From contig JAEEIQ010000005.1 in NCBI GenBank assembly GCA_016281435.1, forward strand, positions 1 to 9,815: DNA of 9,815 nucleotides. Direction: 5' to 3'. The translations under genes and the position numbers were made by a program. Source of the stretch: Bacteroidales bacterium (GTDB lineage: Bacteria > Bacteroidota > Bacteroidia > Bacteroidales > UBA932). This document shows, one piece after another, positions 1 to 4,892 of this stretch. The number at the start of each line of letters is the position of its first letter. Within the stretch, counting starts at the first letter, position 1. The notes beneath the pieces are model-generated. The model searched no databases and was not told the DNA's origin. It saw only the letters and a program-made list of their open reading frames with translations.

Positions 1-1142
1 ACGGCGGGGATGGTCATCTTCGAGGTCTTGGGCATCTTGAGTGCGTCGGGGTGCAGGGAGCCTCCGTCGTCGGATGCGGCGGTCCACTGGCTGGTGCCTG
101 TGGTGCTCACGGTCAGAGCGGCTCCGTTCGATGCGGTAAGGCTCATGGAACCGGCGCTGACAGCCTGCTTCGTGAAGTCCTGCATGACGGTCTCGGAGGA
201 AGTGAATCCGTCGCCCTTGATGTTCACCGACATGGTGTTGATCTTGTCGACCACGAGTTCCTTGTCGGAAGGGAAGGTGATGGTGCGGGTGTAGGTGGCC
301 GTTCCGGTCGTCACTTCGAGGGTGAGCGTGGTCGAAGCTTCGATTGTGATGGGGTTGAGGGTGACCCAGACCGGCCAGGAGCTGCCGTTCTTCGGAAGTC
401 CGCCGCCGTAGATCGCGCTGAGGGCGCGGCCGACTGTCGAGGAAGTTACGTTGACGACCTTCGTGTCGGCATAGGAGTCCTCGATCGCCGGGTTCAGCTG
501 GCCGACCAGAGTGTTGGTGTAATCGGTGGGCACGCCGGAGAACTTGAGTGTGACGGCGTAGATCTTGTCACTGTCCTCAAGGCCGGTGATGTCGATGCGT
601 ACGGGCGCTGTCAGCCTCTTGAAGGCGGTGATAGTCCCGGTCCCGTCGGAAGTCGTGAACGGCTTGCCGGCAAGCACGTCGGCCATCGGGTCGAAGGTGT
701 TGTCTCCGGGATACTGGATGGGGCCGATGCGGAACTGGGCGCTGGTCGGGGCCGCGGACGGCGTGGACCTTATGCAGTTGTAGGAGTAGGGCATGAGGGC
801 GATCCAGGGGCTGGATGCTTCGGCGCCGGGATTGGTGAAGGTGTAGACTCCGGCTCCGGCCGGCTCGGCCTTGATGGCGTAGTTGCCCGTGCTGCCGTTG
901 ACCTTTCCGTCCTGCTTGTAGAAGAGGCCCATCAGCTCGTTGCCGCTGAGGGATATGCCTGAGGAGGGGTTGAAGGACGAGCGGGTGCCGTCCTCCGTCC
1001 ATTCGCCGGGTTGTACATACAGGGTGCAGATCTCGCCCTGTACAGGTGCAGAGGTGTTCTCGGCGGGATTCTCCGCCTTGTTGCATGACGTCGCGAGCAG
1101 GGTTGCTGCAAGGACGGGAAGAAGAATGATGTACTTTTTCAT
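1..1142 (-). CDS. Fimbrillin-like surface lipoprotein, partial (C-terminus beyond window)
   Basis: An open frame of 380 codons runs from the ATG at 1142 off the left edge without a stop. The N-terminus (MKKYIILLPVL, then LLATSC) is a lipoprotein signal peptide with its lipobox Cys near residue 20, so the mature protein should be lipid-anchored in the envelope, probably at the cell surface. Residues ~35-310 align nearly gap-free with the 865-residue paralog encoded at 1946-4543 at what looks like well over half identity. Shared blocks are GLFY, YTFTNPGA, FDPMAD.L.GKPFTT, DGTGTITAFKR, GLEDS.KIYAVTL, SAIYG.GL and W(P)VW. The alternating beta-strand pattern and W/G/Y landmarks suggest a fimbrillin (Mfa-like) double beta-sandwich; that is inference. 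After residue ~315 the shared (M/F)QDFTKQAVS segment begins a second beta domain, cut at TIPA. The gene follows a small ORF by 12 nt and is probably translationally coupled to it. Its sequence is visibly more GC-rich than its paralog. Confidence 0.85.
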   Translation of the reverse strand, partial: MKKYIILLPVLAATLLATSCNKAENPAENTSAPVQGEICTLYVQPGEWTEDGTRSSFNPSSGISLSGNELMGLFYKQDGKVNGSTGNYAIKAEPAGAGVYTFTNPGAEASSPWIALMPYSYNCIRSTPSAAPTSAQFRIGPIQYPGDNTFDPMADVLAGKPFTTSDGTGTITAFKRLTAPVRIDITGLEDSDKIYAVTLKFSGVPTDYTNTLVGQLNPAIEDSYADTKVVNVTSSTVGRALSAIYGGGLPKNGSSWPVWVTLNPITIEASTTLTLEVTTGTATYTRTITFPSDKELVVDKINTMSVNIKGDGFTSSETVMQDFTKQAVSAGSMSLTASNGAALTVSTTGTSQWTAASDDGGSLHPDALKMPKTSKMTIPA

Positions 1143-1154
1143 GGCCTTGCAGAT
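1143..1154 (-). promoter_or_regulatory. Conserved 12-nt junction / ribosome binding site
   Basis: The 12 nt between the small-ORF stop and the lipoprotein ATG read ATCTGCAAGGCC on the minus strand. The equivalent junction in the paralogous unit (4544-4555) is also exactly 12 nt and shares CTGCA(A/G)GG. The AAGG/AGGG core sits at a plausible Shine-Dalgarno distance from the ATG. Conserved spacing and core suggest that the small ORF and lipoprotein are translated as a coupled pair. Confidence 0.5.
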
Positions 1155-1289
1155 TTAGAATGTTCCGAGATCGTTGTTTTCATCTTTGTCGAGGGAACCG
1201 TCGTTCCAGTCGGAGATGCAGAGCAGCCCTTCTTCCTCGTAAAGACTCTCGAGGATGTCGGGCGAAAGATACTTCGAATAGGTTCGCAT
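1155..1289 (-). CDS. Small conserved protein upstream of fimbrillin-like lipoprotein (44 aa)
   Basis: ATG at 1289 and TAA at 1155-1157 define a 44-codon frame. The product starts MRTYSKYLSPDILESL, has an acidic stretch (YEEEG), then LLCISDWNDGS and an acidic tail ending ENNDLGTF. It has no signal peptide or membrane segment, so it is predicted cytoplasmic. The reality of the frame is supported by a paralog at 4556-4720 in the same position, which keeps C.SDWN.GS, a charged linker, EN(N)D.G and the stop, each 12 nt before a lipoprotein ATG. A promoter candidate lies about 30 nt upstream of the ATG. I do not recognise the family. It could be a regulatory leader peptide, a small partner of the lipoprotein, or a coupling cistron that opens the lipoprotein start site; the sequence does not decide. 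Confidence 0.7.
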   Translation of the reverse strand: MRTYSKYLSPDILESLYEEEGLLCISDWNDGSLDKDENNDLGTF

Positions 1290-1322
1290 ATTGGTTATTT
1301 AACTTTAGTTACAGTTTCGCTG

Positions 1323-1353
1323 CAAATTAGAAAAAAATGTCCGTACATCCCAA
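1323..1353 (-). promoter_or_regulatory. Bacteroidetes-type promoter for the small ORF-lipoprotein unit
   Basis: On the minus strand, TAATTTG (1329-1323) is a one-base-short match to the Bacteroides -7 consensus TAnnTTTG. A TTG (1353-1351), the core of the -33 TTTG element, lies 21-22 nt upstream. The ATG of the small ORF would be ~28 nt after the predicted transcription start. The leader that follows (CGAAAC...ACTAA...AACCA) resembles the leader after the TATATTTG box of the paralogous unit at 4772-4804, which strengthens both calls. A run of seven T lies just upstream of the -7 box. Confidence 0.5.
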
Positions 1354-1362
1354 CATTTTCTG

Positions 1363-1403
1363 CGTTTTTTGCGGTTGGTCAGTGCTGTTTTTCGTTTTTT
1401 GCG
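1363..1403 (-). repeat. A-tract direct repeat upstream of promoter
   Basis: The 11-mer CGCAAAAAACG (minus strand) occurs at 1363-1373 and again at 1393-1403, exactly 30 bp apart, or about three helical turns, so both copies face the same side of the DNA. They lie 10-50 bp upstream of the -33 element. A related A-tract, CGAAAAACG, sits just upstream of the -33 element of the paralogous unit (4810-4818). They could be regulator binding sites, an UP-like element or intrinsic curvature; the function is inferred from position only. Confidence 0.45.
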
Positions 1404-1441
1404 ATGACGTTGCGCAAATTGCATAAGATTGACGGGGAAAA

Positions 1442-1481
1442 GGAGGGAAGGAGGGAAGGAGGGAAGGAGGGAAGGAGGGAA
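1442..1481. repeat. Short tandem repeat, five perfect copies of GGAGGGAA
   Basis: Five perfect head-to-tail copies of an 8-mer occupy these positions, with a two-base partial copy after them. The plus strand is a pure purine tract with regularly spaced GG and GGG runs, so it may form a G-quadruplex or triplex and may vary in copy number. It lies upstream of the promoter region of the minus-strand unit and is not inside any gene I accept. Confidence 0.9.
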
Positions 1482-1506
1482 GGCTGACTGAATAGTGGGC
1501 TTCAAG

Positions 1507-1706
1507 CCGGCAGGTAGCCAGGCCGCCGGCTCGTCTCTCCCTCTCGTGCAATTCGTTTTGGGCGTCGACCCCCGGCACAGTGCCTTCTGGGGCTGCATGA
1601 CTCCCAGAACCCACCCCTTCGGGCCTGGTTTTGGGCGTGCACCATGCCCTAAGCAGCCTCTAGCGCCGTCTCCTTCACAAAACGAATTGCAGCTGCGGCC
1701 TGCCGG
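1507..1706. repeat. Long imperfect inverted repeat / structured element
   Basis: TGCAATTCGTTTTG (1547-1560) and its exact reverse complement (1678-1691) form a 14-bp perfect inverted repeat around 117 nt. Outside it, CCGGCA (1507-1512) and GGCCGC (1521-1526) pair with TGCCGG (1701-1706) and GCGGCC (1695-1700), interrupted by 8-nt and 20-nt bulges, which brings the stem to about 26 bp. Small hairpins sit inside: GGCA/TGCC (1574-1584), CTGGG/CCCAG (1587-1607) and a 7-bp stem with a CAC triloop (1633-1649). The last pairs fully with a G-U only if read from the plus strand. I see no transposase and no clear target-site duplication. It could be a MITE-like repeat, a non-coding RNA or a processing structure. 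Confidence 0.6.
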
Positions 1707-1867
1707 ACGGCCCCCGCCGCTCCATAGGCCCGGAAGAGAAAGAGGCCGCCCCCCTCTTGATTTAGTTGACCTCCTGCCTTCGAACTCCTCAGGACGGGCA
1801 GGGCGTTTGGGCCATTCCATCCGGAAAAGAAGCCGGATTCCCGGACAGACTGGCTCCCAAGCTAATG

Positions 1868-1895
1868 AAGAAAGGCGGCGCCGCGCGGCACCGCC
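1868..1895 (-). terminator. Factor-independent terminator after the 865-residue lipoprotein gene
   Basis: Read on the minus strand, GGCGGTGCC (1895-1887), loop GCGC and GGCGCCGCC (1882-1874) form a 9-bp GC-rich stem with a single U-G pair, followed at once by TTTCTT. It lies about 50 nt after the TAG of the lipoprotein gene, in the right orientation to end that transcript. The short T tract, broken by a C, makes it moderate rather than strong. Its presence implies that the downstream unit (1289 to 1) is expressed from its own promoter. Confidence 0.65.
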
Positions 1896-1945
1896 CTCCG
1901 TTCATCGGCCCGGCTGACTCAAGCCGCCGCGCCGGGTCCGTGGCC

Positions 1946-4543
1946 CTATTCCCAGGTTCTCCAGAGCTTGGTCGAATACGTCGCTCCTGCGCCGTTGGTC
2001 ACCACCGTCGGGTCTATCGGAAGGTAGCCGATAGACGGATTTGCCGTGTTCTGGAAAATGTCAGCGGCCCCGTCCTTGGTCTTCCTCCACAAGCTACCGG
2101 TTCTAGTAAAGACCGATTGGTAAGTGCTGACTACGTCGCCAATGCCTTTTCCGGCAGTCGCGCTTGTGTTTAAAGTCCAGTTATAACTTAAAGTGGAAGT
2201 ATCAGGACTTAAAGAACCTGTACCCCCTCCTCCAAAAGAAACGATATACACATTCCTGACCTCCCTCGTGTCGGCCTTTAATGCATTATAATCGAGATTT
2301 GCCTGGATAGGATTTCTGACAACTATGCAGTCTCCGATACGGTTATAAACGGTATTGTGACTAAAATTGATTTTCAAGTACGGACTTTCCACATAAAGAG
2401 GGTTCTCTTTTGTAGTGCCCACAGCAGTTACGTAAATATTAATCAGTCTTCCTGTTGCTGGCAATGTGTCCAAAGCCGTGCATGCAAAAACACTGTTCTC
2501 TATATCAAATGTCGCGTAAGACAGAACTTGATTTGTCTTTGTCGCAGATCCAATAGCAAATAGACCATACCCTGAGGTCGGCTGGAGGAATAAACTGTTT
2601 TTGAAGTATAAGTTCGAGAAATCATACGTCGGATTGTTCTCGAAGATGAAGGCATTGTCGGTGGTATGTTCTACCGAGCAGTCTTCAAAGGCCAGGCTTG
2701 CATTCGCCGTGAGATTTTCGGATGTCAGGAAGTTGCCTTTCACATAAAACCCCACATTCTTGAACGCCATATCTCCCGTAGGTTTCAGGCCTTTGGTGCC
2801 GGTTACTCCGTCAATGACAGGCTGATGATTGGCATATCTTCCTACTATGGCTTTCCCCCCGAGGACCATGTTTGAGGTCAGGGTCAAAGTGTACGGAGAT
2901 GCGTTGTTCTCGTCATAATCAAGGAACAGAATGTCTTTATCGGCAATTGCATTCGTGAATGCTGCATGGTTTTTTCCCTGGATACTGAACAAGCCGTACG
3001 TGTGCGTATTCTTGTTATAGACGGTGCCGCCTATTGTCAAGTCCTCACCATTCAGGAATCTGGCGTAGTGATCGTACGGATTGTCCCCGGAGGCGGCAGT
3101 TGTGAAAAGCATTGCAGATGCTACAACATTATTAACCGCAACTGCCAGGGTTAGTCCGCTGAGATCGGTATATCCATCGGGAAGACCTATGTCGATAATG
3201 CCTCCGTTCCAGTAGCCACCTTTTTTGGGTTCGACGGTTACCAAGGCTGCATTACCGATAGTGCTAAGGGTCTCGTTCCCGTCTTTTAGGCTAATTGTCG
3301 ACAACGATGCTCCTCCGGTCCCGGAAGTGATCGATGCGCATGGATGAAGGAACAAGCGTACATTTTTGATGACTTTCCCGGCAAAGGACGGGATTGTGAG
3401 CGAAGAATTCTTCGGCAAGTTCAGTGCATTGGGCATTCCGCTGTTGCCGTCAGAGTTCGCGGCGGTCCATTGATTGGCACTGCTCAGAGTCCAGTTGTAA
3501 ACAGTACCGTTCGAAGCTTTAAGCGAAATGCTTCCAGTTGAAACGGCCTGTTTTGTAAAATCTTGAAAGAGGGTTTCGCTAGACGAAAAACCGGATCCTT
3601 TGATGTTGAAAGTAAGAGTGTTGATCTTGTCATTGGCGAAGGTCTTTTCTGCAGGAAGGCTGGCGGTCCTTGTGTAGGTGGCATCGGCCGTGGTAACAGT
3701 AAGGGTAACATTCGTCCCGGCTGCAACAGTGATTGGCTTTACCGTTAACCAAACAGGCCATCCATCCCCACTCTTTGTCAGGCCGGTACCATAGATTGCA
3801 CTGATCTTTCTTCCCTTCGCAGCACTTGAAACAGAAGAGATGCTCATCCCGTCATATTCGTCAGAAGGTGTCACAATAAATTGTCCGGTTATTGAGTTGT
3901 CCTTGTTGGCTGGATCCCCTTCGAGTTCAAGCGTTACCGCATAAATTTTCTCACTGTCTTCAAGTCCGGTGACGTTAAGTTTGAAAGGCGCCACCATTCT
4001 CTTGAAAGCTGTGATGGTGCCGGTCCCGTCGGCAGTGGTAAAAGGCTTTCCGATTAGTATATCGGCCATAGGGTCGAAAGAGTTGGCTTCGGGATACTGC
4101 GTGGGGCCTACCCTGAATTGCAACTGAGTAGGATTGCTTGATGAGTAAGTGCGTACGCAGTTTTTCGAGTAAGGCATTACTGAATACCAGGGGGCATCCT
4201 CGGCTGCACCGGGGTTGGTGAAAGTATAGATTCCGGCTCCGGAAGGCTCAGCTTTTATTGAGTAATTGCTTTCGCTTCCGACGAGTTTTGATGTTCCCGT
4301 ATTCCAGTAGAACAGGCCGATATTCTCCGTCCCCGTCAGGTGGATCCCGACGCCGGGTTCGTATACGGAGCGGGAGGTTCCGTCTTCGGGGAGCCATTCC
4401 TTGTCTTCGACGTAGAGGGTGACGGGAGTGCCTTTCGAGACGGCTTCCTCCGTGCGGTTTTCCTTGAGTTCTGCGGTGCAGCCGGCAATCATGAAGGCTG
4501 CGGCGGCGGGAAGAAGTCCCGCAAACAAGATAGTCTTTTTCAT
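1946..4543 (-). CDS. Fimbrillin-like lipoprotein with C-terminal beta-helix-like region (865 aa)
   Basis: The ATG at 4543 follows the conserved 12-nt junction. The signal peptide (MKKTILFAGL...FMIAGC) has a lipobox Cys at residue 22. Residues ~40-320 match the paralog at 1-1142 and look like a fimbrillin (Mfa-like) double beta-sandwich. Residues ~325-485 (FQDFTKQAVS...GGYWNGGIIDIGLP) look like a jelly-roll domain. Residues ~490-865 show short repeated beta turns (AFKNVGFYVKG, LAFEDCSV, FSNLYFKNSLF, INFSHNTVYNR) typical of a right-handed beta-helix and resembling Bacteroidetes DUF4957/DUF5123 proteins; the end (IGYLPIDPTV...TYSTKLWRTWE) fits a DUF5123-like tail. No catalytic residues can be assigned, so binding of an extracellular glycan or surface is a guess. 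Codon use is more A/T-rich than in all neighbours, most clearly over 2170-3560. A terminator follows. The protein may be adhesive rather than enzymatic. Confidence 0.85.
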   Translation of the reverse strand: MKKTILFAGLLPAAAAFMIAGCTAELKENRTEEAVSKGTPVTLYVEDKEWLPEDGTSRSVYEPGVGIHLTGTENIGLFYWNTGTSKLVGSESNYSIKAEPSGAGIYTFTNPGAAEDAPWYSVMPYSKNCVRTYSSSNPTQLQFRVGPTQYPEANSFDPMADILIGKPFTTADGTGTITAFKRMVAPFKLNVTGLEDSEKIYAVTLELEGDPANKDNSITGQFIVTPSDEYDGMSISSVSSAAKGRKISAIYGTGLTKSGDGWPVWLTVKPITVAAGTNVTLTVTTADATYTRTASLPAEKTFANDKINTLTFNIKGSGFSSSETLFQDFTKQAVSTGSISLKASNGTVYNWTLSSANQWTAANSDGNSGMPNALNLPKNSSLTIPSFAGKVIKNVRLFLHPCASITSGTGGASLSTISLKDGNETLSTIGNAALVTVEPKKGGYWNGGIIDIGLPDGYTDLSGLTLAVAVNNVVASAMLFTTAASGDNPYDHYARFLNGEDLTIGGTVYNKNTHTYGLFSIQGKNHAAFTNAIADKDILFLDYDENNASPYTLTLTSNMVLGGKAIVGRYANHQPVIDGVTGTKGLKPTGDMAFKNVGFYVKGNFLTSENLTANASLAFEDCSVEHTTDNAFIFENNPTYDFSNLYFKNSLFLQPTSGYGLFAIGSATKTNQVLSYATFDIENSVFACTALDTLPATGRLINIYVTAVGTTKENPLYVESPYLKINFSHNTVYNRIGDCIVVRNPIQANLDYNALKADTREVRNVYIVSFGGGGTGSLSPDTSTLSYNWTLNTSATAGKGIGDVVSTYQSVFTRTGSLWRKTKDGAADIFQNTANPSIGYLPIDPTVVTNGAGATYSTKLWRTWE

Positions 4544-4555
4544 AGTCCCTGCAGT
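4544..4555 (-). promoter_or_regulatory. Conserved 12-nt junction / ribosome binding site (second unit)
   Basis: ACTGCAGGGACT on the minus strand separates the small-ORF TAA (4556-4558) from the lipoprotein ATG. Length and the CTGCA(A/G)GG core match the junction at 1143-1154. The core is kept although the upstream small ORF has lost an obvious start, so the ribosome binding function may be what selection preserves. Confidence 0.45.
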
Positions 4556-4720
4556 TTAGATTGAACCCATGTCATTTTCTTCACCGTCCGGAATGGAGCC
4601 GTTGTTCCAATCGGAAGCGCAGAGACAACGTTTTGTTGAAATGGAGAAGGTCAGAAGTTCTGGCGCGCTATACAGGGGCTTCTCACCCCCCCATATAGTA
4701 AAATCTTTAATAACTAACAC
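4556..4720 (-). CDS. Second copy of the small conserved protein; start codon abnormal
   Basis: This frame is the paralog of the 44-residue protein at 1155-1289. It keeps KPLYSAPELL (compare KYLSPDILES), RCLCASDWNNGS, a charged linker, ENDMGSI and TAA, 12 nt before the lipoprotein ATG. No ATG is in frame. The only conventional alternative upstream is GTG at 4720, giving 54 residues (VLVIKDFTIWGGEKP...). An ATG at 4694 runs into seven consecutive G and a TGA two codons later; losing one G would place it in frame and give 45 residues, almost the length of the other copy. The bases aligned with the other copy's ATG are not a start codon. So it may use GTG, depend on slippage, be a decayed gene, or reflect a one-base sequence error. 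The 3' motif is too well kept for random sequence. Confidence 0.5.
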   Translation of the reverse strand: MLVIKDFTIWGGEKPLYSAPELLTFSISTKRCLCASDWNNGSIPDGEENDMGSI

Positions 4721-4771
4721 GGTATTAGTAAATAGTTTGAGTAATGGTTAATTAGTTTAGCGTTTCGTTCG

Positions 4772-4804
4772 CAAATATAATCAAATGATTCTCTTTTGAA
4801 CCAA
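4772..4804 (-). promoter_or_regulatory. Bacteroidetes-type promoter for the leftward unit
   Basis: TATATTTG (4779-4772, minus strand) is an exact match to the Bacteroides -7 consensus TAnnTTTG. A TTG (4804-4802) lies 22 nt upstream as the -33 core, slightly longer than the usual 19-21 spacing. An A-tract (CGAAAAACG, 4818-4810) lies just upstream. The transcribed leader (CGAAACGCTAAACTAATTAACC) resembles that of the paralogous promoter at 1323-1353. The leader before the GTG at 4720 would be about 45 nt. Confidence 0.65.
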
Positions 4805-4864
4805 TATTTCGTTTTTCGACATATTGTTTTCGCAAATTATCAACCATCCGCATCCCGATAATGC

Positions 4865-4872
4865 TATTTTTG
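4865..4872 (+). promoter_or_regulatory. Bacteroidetes -7 promoter box for the rightward operon
   Basis: TATTTTTG matches the -7 consensus TAnnTTTG exactly. No clear TTTG is seen 19-21 nt upstream, so the -33 element is weak or absent and an activator may be needed. Transcription would start near 4876-4880. That places the ATG at 4878 at the very 5' end of the message, leaderless, and gives the ATG at 4893 a leader of about 15 nt. The box also argues against the upstream in-frame ATG at 4824. Confidence 0.5.
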
Positions 4873-4892
4873 TAAAAATGAACATGGAAAGA

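Larger units (their letters stand above)
1290..1945. other. 656-bp intergenic region between the two paralogous units
   Basis: No credible gene is seen here on either strand. The ORFs of up to 171 codons are rich in P, R, G and S, cross the repeats and lack coding character. From right to left the region holds the terminator (1868-1895), about 160 bp with nothing I can name (1707-1867), the inverted-repeat element (1507-1706), the GGAGGGAA tandem repeat (1442-1481), the paired A-tracts (1363-1403) and the promoter (1323-1353). This is unusually long and structured for a gap between two same-strand paralogs. Confidence 0.7.

Noticed and set aside
51..962. 303-codon plus-strand ORF
   Set aside because: It lies antisense to the fimbrillin-like gene at 1-1142, its G/V/D/R-rich sequence shows no domain pattern, and the minus-strand frame has a clear signal peptide and a paralog.
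1300..1307. TAACTTTA as a plus-strand -7 promoter box
   Set aside because: It lacks the final G of the consensus, has no -33 element at the right distance and no gene follows on that strand.
1363..1403. Possible CRISPR-like repeat-spacer structure
   Set aside because: Only two copies of an 11-mer, too short and too few, with no cas gene in the window.
1507..1706. Insertion sequence or integron attC site
   Set aside because: No transposase or integrase frame, no clear flanking duplication and no attC core sites; kept only as an inverted-repeat element.
1305..1820. 171-codon minus-strand ORF in the intergenic region, and plus-strand ORFs at 1495-1917 and 1766-2173
   Set aside because: They run through the terminator, inverted repeat or tandem repeat and consist mostly of P, R, G and S. 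The minus-strand one includes repeat-encoded LPSFPPS units. No start signal or homology pattern was seen.
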